DNA of 39,896 nucleotides from a virus. Numbering within the stretch: the stretch's first letter is position 1; each line of letters opens with the position of its first letter. The translations under genes and the position numbers were made by a program. Shown here one piece after another: positions 29,605 to 38,885 of this stretch. Location: positions 1 through 39,896 of the IMG/VR virus record IMGVR_UViG_3300033150_000367. The stretch is one strand, 5' to 3'. Under the pieces are notes generated by a model. It worked only from the letters and a program-made list of their open reading frames with translations. It ran no database searches and was not told the DNA's origin.

Positions 29605-30624
29605 ATGAAAAAAAAGAAAAGATTAAAAATTTTAGAAACGCCGTGGCATGTTCCACACAACCACGATTTAATGATGGCACTAAAAGATATAGCTGATTTT
29701 GATTTACTAATAAATTATACTAGACGCTGGGATGAAAGAAACAGGGAATTGCCAAAGAATGCTAGCTGGGTTATTGATATACAACCAAATAAATATGACT
29801 TCGCAATTCTTCACTTAGATCAACAATGCTCAAATTTGAATTTAAATAAGAGCATATTAACTAGGCATATGAAGAAAGTTATTAAAGAGGTTGATCCGAA
29901 ATTGCCTATTGTATTTATAAATCACGGAACGCCAGTATATCCAGAATTATATCCAGACGCAAAAGCTCCAAATTACATATCAAATAAATTAAGAAAAGAA
30001 ATTTTATCAGTAGTGGGAAATGATTTTATGGTTGTAAATTCTAAACAATCAGCAAAAGATTGGGGTAGGGGCTATCCAATAATACACGGAATGGATGAAA
30101 AAGAATGGATATACAACAAAGACAAAGAGCCAAGAGTTTGCACCTTTGTATCACAAGCTGGAATAGGAGATAAATATTACAATAGAAGCTATTTAGCGGG
30201 CTTAATGGAAGTTTTATATGATAAATACGGTATAAGTCTTCAGTGGATAAATACAACTGGTTGTTTCAACGCAAAAAATATTAAAGATTATAAAGAGTTT
30301 TTAGGAAAATGTTTAATTTATTTTAATCCGACATTCGCTAGTCCGATGCCACGATCAAGAACAGAAGCAATGCTGAGTGGTTGCTGTATTGTAAGTTTGG
30401 CTGGACACGATATTGAAGATTATATCAAAGACGGAGAGAATGGATTTATAGTGCCTAGAAACGACATTAACTTTACGGCAGAGCTTATAAAAAGATTACT
30501 AGACAATTATGAATACACAAAAGAGGTAGGAAGAAAAGGAAGAGAAACAGCATTGAAACATTTTAATAGAAAAAGATATGCGGAGGATTGGAAAAAATTT
30601 ATAAAAGAAGAACTAAAAATATGA
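29605..30624 (+). CDS. GT-B glycosyltransferase
   Basis: The 339-residue protein shows a GT-B ordering: a short N domain beginning LKILETPWHVPHNHDLMMAL, FINHGTPVYPELYPD in the middle, VVNSKQSAKDW at the hinge and a C-terminal GT1/GT4-type stretch MPRSRTEAMLSGCCIVSLAG, IEDYIKDGENGFIVP. The E-A-M-x-x-G-C segment is the donor-binding helix. The acceptor cannot be deduced. The TGA overlaps the next ATG. Confidence 0.87.
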   Translation: MKKKKRLKILETPWHVPHNHDLMMALKDIADFDLLINYTRRWDERNRELPKNASWVIDIQPNKYDFAILHLDQQCSNLNLNKSILTRHMKKVIKEVDPKLPIVFINHGTPVYPELYPDAKAPNYISNKLRKEILSVVGNDFMVVNSKQSAKDWGRGYPIIHGMDEKEWIYNKDKEPRVCTFVSQAGIGDKYYNRSYLAGLMEVLYDKYGISLQWINTTGCFNAKNIKDYKEFLGKCLIYFNPTFASPMPRSRTEAMLSGCCIVSLAGHDIEDYIKDGENGFIVPRNDINFTAELIKRLLDNYEYTKEVGRKGRETALKHFNRKRYAEDWKKFIKEELKI

Positions 30625-30713
30625 AAATATTTATATTATTAATTTTTTCTTGGGTTATTATTAGAGCTTACTTTGATATTAAAGACGCTTATAATGATTA
30701 TAAGAATAATTAA
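30621..30713 (+). CDS. 30-residue membrane peptide
   Basis: Starts in an ATGA overlap and has one membrane helix (IFILLIFSWVIIRAYF) followed by a charged tail. Translational coupling to a glycosyltransferase is the main support. Confidence 0.45.
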   Translation: MKIFILLIFSWVIIRAYFDIKDAYNDYKNN

Positions 30714-30719
30714 AAAAAT

Positions 30720-31136
30720 ATGAAAAGGAAAATATGCTTTCGTGTTTGGGATAAAGAAAGAAAATTTATGCTTCCTGCTGAGCAGATACTTCATATAGAA
30801 TTTAATAAAAATGGTGTTAATTGGATAGGAGGATGGGTGCAAGAACCTGATCCAGATGATAAGAGTATTCCAATACAGGCGTTAATTCAAATAGATAATT
30901 TTATTCTTCAACAATACACAGGACTTAAAGACAAAAACGGAAAAGAAATTTATGATGGAGATATTATTGAGGTTAAAGGAAAGGGTTTAGTTTGGGAAAC
31001 ACTTAAAGTTAAATGGGGTCGGGTAGGATGGGAAATGTGTAATAAGGGATTGGTATGTTATGACTTGTGGGACGTGAGCGATGAGATTGAAATAACAGGA
31101 AATATTTATGAGAATAAAAAACTTTTAAAATCATAA
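30720..31136 (+). CDS. YopX-family phage protein
   Basis: The 138-residue protein begins KICFRVWDKERKFMLPAEQI and contains ILQQYTGLKDKNGKEIYDGD followed by IIEVKG, and ends EIEITGNIYEN; these are the YopX signature segments. YopX proteins are common in phages of low-G+C bacteria; function is unsettled. It interrupts the glycosylation genes and may be regulatory or simply carried along. Confidence 0.9.
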   Translation: MKRKICFRVWDKERKFMLPAEQILHIEFNKNGVNWIGGWVQEPDPDDKSIPIQALIQIDNFILQQYTGLKDKNGKEIYDGDIIEVKGKGLVWETLKVKWGRVGWEMCNKGLVCYDLWDVSDEIEITGNIYENKKLLKS

Positions 31137-31137
31137 T

Positions 31138-31992
31138 ATGAAAATAGGATTTTTATTATTCGAATGCTATCATCAGAAAAGAGATATTGGGTCTTCAAGA
31201 ATAAGGGGACGCTGGATAATTAGAGAATTTAAAAAGCTAGGAATAGAAGCGGAGATATTTAAGCAAGGAGCAATGTATGATGTTGTGGTTTATCAAAAAG
31301 TATACTGGAAAGAACACGCCAAAAATTTCAAAGGATTAAAGATTTTAGATATATGCGATCCCGATTGGCTGGACGGAATAGACATAGTGAGCATACTAAA
31401 ATATATTGATGTTATTACAGTCAGCAGTTTAGAGTTAAAAAAAGAAATTGAAAAATTTACAGATAAGCCTGTATATTTTATAGATGACGGAATATTAAAA
31501 CTTGAAAAAAGAAAGGAACATTCAGGAAAGACTAAAATGTTATGTTGGTTCGGATATTCAGGTAATTTTAAAGTAGTAGAGCCAGCTTTGATGAAAATAA
31601 AAAAGCTGGGATTAAAATTAAGAATAATAAGTGATGGAAATTTAAATACTGGAATATGTAAAGTTGAAAATATAAAATGGGAAAAAGAAACTGCAAATAA
31701 ATATATCAAGGAATGCGATATGTGTTTATTGCCAGACGGATTAAGCGGAAGATTTATTTATAAAAGCCAAAACAAAACATATCAATCTTGGGCTTTAGGA
31801 TTACCAGTAGTTAAAACACCAGATCAATTAGAAAAATGGATAGACGGAGAGGAAAGAGAAAAAGAAAGTATAAAGAGGCATAAAGAGGTAGAAAAGAAAT
31901 TAGTAAAATATAGAGCTAAAGAATTGCTGGACTTGTTGGTAAAACACTTAATTAAAAAATATGAAAATAAAAAAGAAAAAGTTAAATCATAG
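31138..31992 (+). CDS. GT-B-like glycosyltransferase, divergent
   Basis: The 284-residue protein begins MKIGFLLFECYHQKRDIGSS, then R-I-R-G-R-W, KILDICDPDWLDGIDIVSIL and DVITVSSLELKKEIEKF (the usual end of the first GT-B domain). The second half has MLCWFGYSGNFKVVEPALMK, CDMCLLPDG and SWALGLPVVKTPDQ, the donor-site order of GT4 proteins, but catalytic motif conservation is weak. It could be inactive or use an unusual donor. Its end overlaps terminase small subunit by 32 bases. Confidence 0.72.
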   Translation: MKIGFLLFECYHQKRDIGSSRIRGRWIIREFKKLGIEAEIFKQGAMYDVVVYQKVYWKEHAKNFKGLKILDICDPDWLDGIDIVSILKYIDVITVSSLELKKEIEKFTDKPVYFIDDGILKLEKRKEHSGKTKMLCWFGYSGNFKVVEPALMKIKKLGLKLRIISDGNLNTGICKVENIKWEKETANKYIKECDMCLLPDGLSGRFIYKSQNKTYQSWALGLPVVKTPDQLEKWIDGEEREKESIKRHKEVEKKLVKYRAKELLDLLVKHLIKKYENKKEKVKS

Positions 31993-32380
31993 ACAAGAAA
32001 GATTCTGTAAACTATATGCAACAGATAAAGAGTTTTTTTGTAATGGAGTTCAAAGTTATATAGAAGCATACGATATAGATGTAAATAAAAAAGGTGCTTA
32101 TAACGGGGCTAGGGCGAATGCATCAGAGCAACTAACAAAGACTAACATTTTAGAGAGAATAAACGAGCTAATAGAGGAGAGCGGTTTAAATGATGCTTTT
32201 GTAGATAAGCAACTTTTAAAAATGATTAATCAAGATGCTGATTTTAAAGTTAAAGTTTCTGCTATTAAAGAATATAATGTTTTACAGCAAAGAATAAAAA
32301 GAAAATTAGAAATAGAGACTGATCAAGAAACTAAGGATGCTTTGGTCGGTATAATTGATAAATTAAATGAAAAAGTATGA
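31961..32380 (+). CDS. terS: Terminase small subunit
   Basis: The 139-residue protein begins KLNHRQERFCKLYATDKEFF, followed by SYIEAYDIDVNKKGAYNGAR, the HTH-containing DNA-binding half of the terminase_2 family (A-x-x-Y-x-A pattern), and a helical oligomerisation region. It recognises packaging sites and loads the large subunit that follows with a 14-base overlap. It is also coupled to the last glycan gene, joining the cluster to the head operon. Confidence 0.9.
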   Translation: MKIKKKKLNHRQERFCKLYATDKEFFCNGVQSYIEAYDIDVNKKGAYNGARANASEQLTKTNILERINELIEESGLNDAFVDKQLLKMINQDADFKVKVSAIKEYNVLQQRIKRKLEIETDQETKDALVGIIDKLNEKV

Positions 32381-33758
32381 ATCAATTAGAGAACTGGTTT
32401 CAAGTATTTTTAAAGATGACGAGCAAAAGCCATTAATATTATCATACGGGCAGATTGACATTTTCCTTTCAATATTTTTAAGAGATAATAAAAGAGTTCA
32501 GATAATAGCTCCTACACAATATGGAAAATCAAGCACAGTAGCTTGTGCGATTATATTAAGAAGTCAAGCTAAAAAGGAAGAATGGGGAATAGTTGCAGGA
32601 AGCCAGCCGAAAGCTGATATTATAATGCAAAAGGTTTTACAGCATACCTTTGATAACACAGATATATACACACAGCTAGAGTTAGATACAAATGAGCCAT
32701 TAGAAAGAATTAAGAGGGAAAGAAGCAGGAAAAGGATAACTTGGAAAGGGGGAGGGGAGATCAGGACATTCACAGCCGATAGCAGGAATAGGCAGAAAGT
32801 TAAAGAGGCATTGATGGGTTATGGTTGTCCGAATGTAGTAGAGGACGAATCAGCGTTGATTGAGGACGATTTACATTCAACAGTAATGAGAATGTTAGGA
32901 GGACATAACGGAGGGTTTTTATTGAAGATTGGGAATCCAACATATAAAGATTCGCCGAATAGACATTTTTATAAAAGTTGGAATAATCCGAATTATAAAA
33001 AAGTTTTTATAGATTACAAGCAAGCATTGAAAGAGGGAAGATATTCGCAAGAGTTTATAGACGAGATGAGAATTGAAATGAGCGATGAGTTTTTTAGAAT
33101 TTATTATGAATGCTTATTTCCAAAAGAGGAAACTATCGACAAGCAAGGTTATTACAGATTATACAATGATTTATTGTTAAAAAATGTTTTTGAAAATTTA
33201 GAATTAGAGGGGGATTTAAGATTAGGGTTTGATATTGGTGAGGGAGGAGATGAGAATGTAGGAATATTAAGAGGTAAAAATTTTGCGAAAATTATTCACA
33301 AGTCAAGGATTAAAGATTTGATGGCGACAGTGAATGAGATTAAAAAGATCATTGATAAATATAAATTAAATCACGGCAATGTTTTTATAGATGCAATAGG
33401 AATAGGAGCAGGGGTTTATAACAGATTGAAAGAACTGGGATACGATATTGTTCCTGTTAAGTGGAGCGAAAAAGCTTTAGGAAAATATAATGAAACGAGA
33501 GAGTTTAAAAACTTAAAAGCGGAAAACTTTTTCAATAGTGCAAGGTGGTTAAAAGGCGGAGGAAGATTAGAAATATTAGACGATTGGAATGAGCTAAGAG
33601 ATATAAAATGGAAAGAGGATACTGATGGGACAATGAAAATTAAAAGCAAACAAGAAATGAGAAAGGAGGGAATAAAATCTCCAAATGTTGCAGATGGACT
33701 AGCATTAACATTCAACAGAAGCACAGAAGAAGAAGCTCCAAAGATTTATATAGTTTAG
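32367..33758 (+). CDS. terL: Terminase large subunit
   Basis: The 463-residue protein has Walker A at 48-55 (APTQYGKS), Walker B V-V-E-D-E-S at 157-162 with the catalytic E after D-E, and a C-terminal RNaseH-fold nuclease with D289 (LGFDIGEGGDE), D342 (VFIDAIGIG) and D443 (NVADGLAL). These are the acidic residues of the large-terminase nuclease. It powers DNA packaging and cuts concatemers. No intein or insertion is seen. Confidence 0.97.
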   Translation: MKKYESIRELVSSIFKDDEQKPLILSYGQIDIFLSIFLRDNKRVQIIAPTQYGKSSTVACAIILRSQAKKEEWGIVAGSQPKADIIMQKVLQHTFDNTDIYTQLELDTNEPLERIKRERSRKRITWKGGGEIRTFTADSRNRQKVKEALMGYGCPNVVEDESALIEDDLHSTVMRMLGGHNGGFLLKIGNPTYKDSPNRHFYKSWNNPNYKKVFIDYKQALKEGRYSQEFIDEMRIEMSDEFFRIYYECLFPKEETIDKQGYYRLYNDLLLKNVFENLELEGDLRLGFDIGEGGDENVGILRGKNFAKIIHKSRIKDLMATVNEIKKIIDKYKLNHGNVFIDAIGIGAGVYNRLKELGYDIVPVKWSEKALGKYNETREFKNLKAENFFNSARWLKGGGRLEILDDWNELRDIKWKEDTDGTMKIKSKQEMRKEGIKSPNVADGLALTFNRSTEEEAPKIYIV

Positions 33759-33760
33759 TA

Positions 33761-33789
33761 TTGTGTTTTTTTGATTAGTATGATATAAT
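33761..33789 (+). promoter_or_regulatory. Candidate promoter before portal gene
   Basis: TTGTGT at 33761-33766, 17-bp spacer, TATAAT at 33784-33789, in the short gap after terL. The -35 is weak but the -10 is consensus. Confidence 0.6.
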
Positions 33790-33808
33790 GTAATAAATAT
33801 TTTAAAAT

Positions 33809-36025
33809 ATGAATATACTTGAAAGATTAAATAGTTTTTTTCCAAAATATAAAGGAAATGAAAAAGAAATTGAATTAAAAAAAGAGGATCCCGTAGAAGC
33901 AATAACTCCCATTTACAAAGAGATATCTCCAGAAAGAAATTTGGAGAAGCTTTTGGAAGAGGGAGTTTTTAGTTGGTCTTTTATGGCAATGAATGCAATC
34001 GCAGAAGAAATAATGTCAATGCCTTTGAGATTATTTAAGAAGAACGGAGAAGAAATAAAAGCACACGCAATATTAAATTTAATAGATAAGCCGAACGAAT
34101 TGCAAACTACTACTCAGTTTTTTTGGCAGATTATAATGGTATATTTGGCTACGGGAGAAGCTCCGATTTTGACGAATGGAAAGAATCCAACTAATATGAC
34201 TTTGATAAATCCGAATAAGCTAAAGATGAATTTTTCAGGAGGAAAGATTGATTATTACGAATACACGCAAAGCAATGGAACAATAATGAGAATAGAAAAT
34301 CCAGAAGAATTAGTTTTCTTAAAAATTCCAACGCTTATAAATCCATTCAGGGGTCAGGGAAGATTGAAATACATTTTAAAGACTTTAGATTTAGATGATT
34401 TTATGGAAAAGTATTTAGTTAATTTCTTTTTTAACGATGCTACTCCCGGGGCTGTATTGCAAACAGATAAGGAATTAAATCAGGGAATAGTAGATAGATT
34501 AAAACAGCAATTTAAAACAAAATACACAGGAGTAAAAAATTCACACAAACTAGCCATATTAGAAAAGGGATTAAAGTGGCAAGAAACTTCTAGCAAGATC
34601 AGCGAAATGCAATTAAGTGATGAGCAGAACGAAATAAGAAATAAAATATTAGCTGCGTTCAAAGTTCCAAAATCTATATTAGGAATCACTGAAGATGTAA
34701 ATAGAGCAAACGGAGAAAATAGCGATCGTGTATTTTCAAAGAGAGCGGTAAAGCCAATATTAGTAGCAGTGGAAGAACAATTAAATACATTCTTATTGCC
34801 ATTATTTGCAGGAACGGAAAATATGGAATTGGTTTTTGACGATCCAGTAAAAGAAGACCAAAAATTAAAGGCGGAGATATACGAGATTTATGCAAGAAAT
34901 AATATAATGACTGTTGATGAAATTAGAGAGGAGCTATCACTAGAATCAATAGAAACAGAAGAAGAGGAAGAAGAGGAAGAAGAAAAAAAAGTTAAAAATA
35001 GCGATCCAATTAAAGATTTAGTTTCAGAGTTATTACAAGCGGAAAGCAATAAGCTAAAGAAAAGATTTACACATAAAGAAGTTTCAAATTTCCACGATGA
35101 AAAGATATTTAATAGCAACGATATTGAGGCAAGATATAAAGAAAAGCTAAAGAGTATGTTTAGACTTTTTGGCAGGAATATAGTAAAGCAGTTAGAAGTA
35201 AAAACAAAAAAACAATTAGAAAATTTTAACTTTCAAAGCGAAGAACAAAAACAGATAACTGCTGAAATTTCAGCTCCGTTCATAGAAGAGGCATTGATAA
35301 GACAGAGTAGTTTGACTTACGCATTTTTAGGGTTGCAAGATACATTCAAACCGCAAGATAAATTTGTAGTTGATTTTATAAAAAATAGAACACTTAAATT
35401 AGGAACGTCAACTTCTAAAACTACAAGAGATGCAGTTGAAAGAATTTTAAGGGATTGGACAAAAGAAGAAGAATCAGTGGCAGATTTAAAAAAGAGATTA
35501 AAACTTTATTTCAATGAAACGAAAAGAAGCGACACCATAGCTAGAACGGAAGTTAGCAGGGCTAGCGGAGAAGCTACTGGAAAAATTTACAAAGATGTAG
35601 GGGCAGTAGGAAAGCAATGGATTACGGCAAGAGATGAAAGAGTATGCGAATTTTGCAGATTGATGGATGGCAAGATAGCACCGATCAATAGAAACTTTTG
35701 GTTAAAAGGGCAAACTATGATTGGAGAAAACGGAGGCAAGCTGAGTTTTGGTTTTGAGGGGATAAAACAATTTCCATTACACGCCGATTGCCGTTGTGAT
35801 TTAATACCAATTTTTGACAAATCAGAATTAAAGGGAGTTAATTATCATAAACTGAATAAGCAAAGATTAGAAGAAATTGAAAACAAAAAGCTTAAAGAAA
35901 AAGAAATAAAAGAAAAAGAATTAGAATTAAAAGAAAGAGAAAGAGAAATAGAAATAGATGTAAAAAAGATTGATAAAATTTACGAAAATCTAGATGAAAA
36001 AAGAAATAAAAGAAAAAATAAATAA
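33809..36025 (+). CDS. Portal-MuF head morphogenesis fusion protein
   Basis: The 738-residue protein has a phage portal domain up to about residue 380 (FSWSFMAMNAIAEEIMSMPL; WQIIMVYLATGEAPIL; AAFKVPKSILGITED), an acidic poly-Glu linker near 380-395 and then a second domain. The C-terminal domain shows SDTIARTEVSRASGEATGKI (from about 573), ERVCEFCRLMDG (C613 and C616) and PLHADCRCDLIP, the MuF/SPP1 gp7 minor head signature. In most phages these are separate genes; the fusion ties a minor head protein to each portal subunit. No internal start is obvious. Confidence 0.93.
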   Translation: MNILERLNSFFPKYKGNEKEIELKKEDPVEAITPIYKEISPERNLEKLLEEGVFSWSFMAMNAIAEEIMSMPLRLFKKNGEEIKAHAILNLIDKPNELQTTTQFFWQIIMVYLATGEAPILTNGKNPTNMTLINPNKLKMNFSGGKIDYYEYTQSNGTIMRIENPEELVFLKIPTLINPFRGQGRLKYILKTLDLDDFMEKYLVNFFFNDATPGAVLQTDKELNQGIVDRLKQQFKTKYTGVKNSHKLAILEKGLKWQETSSKISEMQLSDEQNEIRNKILAAFKVPKSILGITEDVNRANGENSDRVFSKRAVKPILVAVEEQLNTFLLPLFAGTENMELVFDDPVKEDQKLKAEIYEIYARNNIMTVDEIREELSLESIETEEEEEEEEEKKVKNSDPIKDLVSELLQAESNKLKKRFTHKEVSNFHDEKIFNSNDIEARYKEKLKSMFRLFGRNIVKQLEVKTKKQLENFNFQSEEQKQITAEISAPFIEEALIRQSSLTYAFLGLQDTFKPQDKFVVDFIKNRTLKLGTSTSKTTRDAVERILRDWTKEEESVADLKKRLKLYFNETKRSDTIARTEVSRASGEATGKIYKDVGAVGKQWITARDERVCEFCRLMDGKIAPINRNFWLKGQTMIGENGGKLSFGFEGIKQFPLHADCRCDLIPIFDKSELKGVNYHKLNKQRLEEIENKKLKEKEIKEKELELKEREREIEIDVKKIDKIYENLDEKRNKRKNK

Positions 36026-38216
36026 AAGATTAAAAGATGCAAAAGAGCTAAAAGATGAAAAAGAAAGAATAAAAGCTTATAAAATGTCAGCCGAATCTGT
36101 TAAAAACGATTTATTAAAAGAGATCGTTAAAAGATTAGATATTTTAAAAAAAAAAGATAGGGACGATTTTTATAAGTTCATTAAAAAGTCAGGGATAGAT
36201 GCCGATACCTTAAAAGGTTTAGATGTAAAAAGTTTTGCGAAAAATAAACATTTGCACGATAACTATTTAGAGTTAAAAAAGTTTTTGAAGTTTAACGATG
36301 AGTTAAAAGATTACAAAAAAGATACAGCAAGAGAGGTAAAAGGATTAAAGAGAGATGGAAGTAAAATTATAAAAAATATACAGCAGTTTGTAATTGCAAT
36401 TGAAAAAAAGTTTTTTAAAAAAATAATAGAATTGAAAGAGGATGTAAAAGAAAGCAAAAAGCAGATAATAAAAAAACACAGTGAGCTAGATGAATTGAAT
36501 TGGAAAGACGCAGGGCATATTATTGATGAAGATTTAGATTTAAAAGAATATAAGATTTTTAATTTAGGAGATCCAGAAAAAAACAAAGATGCTGTAAACA
36601 AGGAATATGTTGATAGGATAATTCAAAGAGTAGCAAGGATAGCTGGAAGTCCGACAACTCCAGTATGGTATACAAGGGCTGAGGTAGATGCATTGATTGG
36701 AGCTGAGAACTGGGATAGAGTTGGGACAGTGTTAAGTCCACACAATGCAGGGGATAGTATTGATATGGGTGCTGGAACAGATATAAATGAGTTTTCAGTT
36801 GATGGAACACTGTCAGGCGATTCAGATGACGCAGTGCCTACAGAAAAAGCGGTTAAAACTTATGTTGACGCTCAAGTGGCTGTTGAAAATCTTTGGGATA
36901 GAGTAGGAACAGAAATAAGGACGCATAATGCAGGTGACGATTTATTAATAGACGGAGAAATAAATGCAGGTGGTGATATAAATGCCTCAGCTAATGGTTC
37001 AAGTCAAGCAGATCCTAGAGTATTTGGTTATAAAGATTTAAGTTCAGGAGAAGCTTGTAGATTTCAATTCGGAGATGAACATAATGGACTACAAAATGCT
37101 TATGCTGAAAATTGCACGCTATATTCTTATTGGACATTAGTTTTGATGGGAGGCAGGCAAAATCACGATGATGTATTCGCTGCACCTGCTTTTACTAAAT
37201 ATACGGATGTAGGAGTGTTAATTGATACAGAAAGAGATATTACGGCAGATCCGACAGTAGCTCCTGGAAGTTTAATTGAAACGGCTGCGATAAGAGGCTG
37301 TGCAGACCAAACGACCAACTTATTATCTTTTAGAGATAGTGCCGATAATAAATTATCAGTATTCACTCATGACGGTAGCTTGGGATTAGGAACAGATACG
37401 CCAGCGACAAGATTAGAGGCATTATCAACAGATACACAATTAAGATTAACGCACACAGACGGAATAGATGAATGTGATTTTTTTGTAAATAGTGATGGAG
37501 AGATAATAATAATGCCGACTGCTAGAACTATATGGCTAGGAGATGGAACAGCAGGAGATGCTACATTTGGATTTTTTGGAAACACTTCGGTAATGGATAT
37601 TTTTCACGATGATAGTGAGGGAATTTTAGATATATCTTCTCACGCCAATATAGGAACAAACTGTTTAAGAATAAAATCAGACGGAGAAGTTAATTTGATA
37701 GGGACAGCGAGAGTTAAAAAGAAAATATATATTGGAGCGAATGGAATAAAAGCTCCAGGAGCTAAACCAGCTACTTTTGTAGAAGACGGATTGACTGGTT
37801 GCTGGGAGTTTGCAGATGCCATTGAAGCAAATCAAGAAAGTGTAAGTGGAACATTTTTAATTCCAGCTGATATGGACAGAACCATTCCCATAATCTTGAA
37901 TATAGGCTGGCACGCAAATGGAATAAGTCCTGGAAATTGTAAATGGCAATTAGAGTATTTATGGAGAAGTCCCAATGAAAGCGTTGGAGCGGCCGCTCAA
38001 GAAACTTTGACAGTAGTCAGCACAGCTTCTGCAACAAGTGAAGGATTAGTTTTAGCAGAGATAACTGGAATTGACTTACCAAGTGCGACAGACGCGGCTT
38101 TCTTCTGGAAAGTAACCAGATTAAGCGGAGATGTGGAGGATACAATTTCAGCAGTAACTCATTTGAGAGGACAATTTGTGGAATACACGGCAAATAAATT
38201 AGGCAAGTCTGGGTAA
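35994..38216 (+). CDS. Large virion protein: coiled-coil base with fibre-like repeats
   Basis: The 740-residue protein begins with about 200 residues of Lys/Glu-rich helix, then DPEKNKDAVNKEYVD and DDAVPTEKAVKTYVD, the short motifs typical of fibres. Two similar units follow, NWDRVGTVLSPHNAGDS and LWDRVGTEIRTHNAGDD. Further on, SLGLGTDTPATRLEAL resembles the beta-helix motif in fibre and endosialidase-type proteins, and the end (GCWEFADAIEANQES onward) resembles a beta-sandwich. Its location between portal and protease suggests a capsid-associated fibre or decoration protein; tail fibre is the alternative. It overlaps the portal gene by 32 bases. Confidence 0.75.
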   Translation: MKKEIKEKINKRLKDAKELKDEKERIKAYKMSAESVKNDLLKEIVKRLDILKKKDRDDFYKFIKKSGIDADTLKGLDVKSFAKNKHLHDNYLELKKFLKFNDELKDYKKDTAREVKGLKRDGSKIIKNIQQFVIAIEKKFFKKIIELKEDVKESKKQIIKKHSELDELNWKDAGHIIDEDLDLKEYKIFNLGDPEKNKDAVNKEYVDRIIQRVARIAGSPTTPVWYTRAEVDALIGAENWDRVGTVLSPHNAGDSIDMGAGTDINEFSVDGTLSGDSDDAVPTEKAVKTYVDAQVAVENLWDRVGTEIRTHNAGDDLLIDGEINAGGDINASANGSSQADPRVFGYKDLSSGEACRFQFGDEHNGLQNAYAENCTLYSYWTLVLMGGRQNHDDVFAAPAFTKYTDVGVLIDTERDITADPTVAPGSLIETAAIRGCADQTTNLLSFRDSADNKLSVFTHDGSLGLGTDTPATRLEALSTDTQLRLTHTDGIDECDFFVNSDGEIIIMPTARTIWLGDGTAGDATFGFFGNTSVMDIFHDDSEGILDISSHANIGTNCLRIKSDGEVNLIGTARVKKKIYIGANGIKAPGAKPATFVEDGLTGCWEFADAIEANQESVSGTFLIPADMDRTIPIILNIGWHANGISPGNCKWQLEYLWRSPNESVGAAAQETLTVVSTASATSEGLVLAEITGIDLPSATDAAFFWKVTRLSGDVEDTISAVTHLRGQFVEYTANKLGKSG

Positions 38217-38222
38217 AGCTAC

Positions 38223-38250
38223 TTGACAATGATAATGAATAGATTATAAT
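38223..38250 (+). promoter_or_regulatory. Promoter of NUMOD3-HNH gene
   Basis: TTGACA at 38223-38228, 16-bp spacer, TATAAT at 38245-38250, seven bases after the fibre gene stop. Confidence 0.86.
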
Positions 38251-38277
38251 TAAGATATAAATTTTAATTATAAAAAT

Positions 38278-38856
38278 ATGAAATGTGTTATTTGCGGAAA
38301 AGAATTAGTGAGAAACCAAAAGAAAACTTGTAGCTGGAAGTGTAGAGGAAAGTATAGTAGGTCTTTTGTAAAAACTCCGTGGAACAAAGGAAAGAAAATG
38401 TCAAAAGAGTTTTGTAAAAAAATCAGTGTATCACATAAGGGAAAACATTATTCACCAAAAACAGAATTAACATCAGCACGAGTGAAGAAAATGTGGCAAG
38501 ACCCAGAACACAAAAAAAGTGTTTCTGAAAAAATAAGTAAAGCAAATAAAGGAAGAAAATTTTCTATAGAAACCAGAAAAAAAATGAGTAAAGCTCAAAC
38601 AGGAGTTGTCAAGCCTAGAGGAAAGGATAGTCCAAGTTGGAAAAAAGATGATTTAACTTATACAGGAGTGCACGCAAGAATTAGACGAGAATTTGGCGAG
38701 GCTATAATATGTGAGCATTGTGGAACAACAACAGCAAAAAGATATGATTGGGCAAATAAAGACCACAAATATAGTTTAGATAAAAAAGATTGGATGCAGT
38801 TATGTAGAGGATGTCATCAGAAATATGATTATAAAATGGGGTTTAGAAAAAGATAA
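38278..38856 (+). CDS. HNH homing endonuclease with NUMOD3 motifs
   Basis: The 192-residue protein begins with a zinc knuckle (C-V-I-C, C-S-W-K-C), then two or three NUMOD3 DNA-binding repeats (GKKMSKEFCKKISVSHKGKH; SEKISKANKGRKFSIETRKK; KMSKAQTG) and a C-terminal HNH-type fold (C-E-H-C-G-T, D-W-A-N-K-D-H-K-Y-S, L-C-R-G-C-H-Q). This order is typical of free-standing phage homing endonucleases. It lies between two head genes with its own promoter, as a selfish insertion would. Confidence 0.88.
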   Translation: MKCVICGKELVRNQKKTCSWKCRGKYSRSFVKTPWNKGKKMSKEFCKKISVSHKGKHYSPKTELTSARVKKMWQDPEHKKSVSEKISKANKGRKFSIETRKKMSKAQTGVVKPRGKDSPSWKKDDLTYTGVHARIRREFGEAIICEHCGTTTAKRYDWANKDHKYSLDKKDWMQLCRGCHQKYDYKMGFRKR

Positions 38857-38885
38857 ATTAGGTAAAGCAACTTAAATAAAAAACT

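Noticed and set aside
31293-31709. Long reverse-strand frame in the glycosyltransferase gene
   Set aside because: It is wholly antisense to a convincing protein, and low-complexity Ser/Phe/Ile-rich translation is typical of the shadow of A/T-rich genes. Other reverse-strand frames were rejected on the same grounds.
33292-33300. Third DnaA-like box TTATTCACA
   Set aside because: It is inside the terminase nuclease coding region, with no nearby promoter at the 19-base spacing.
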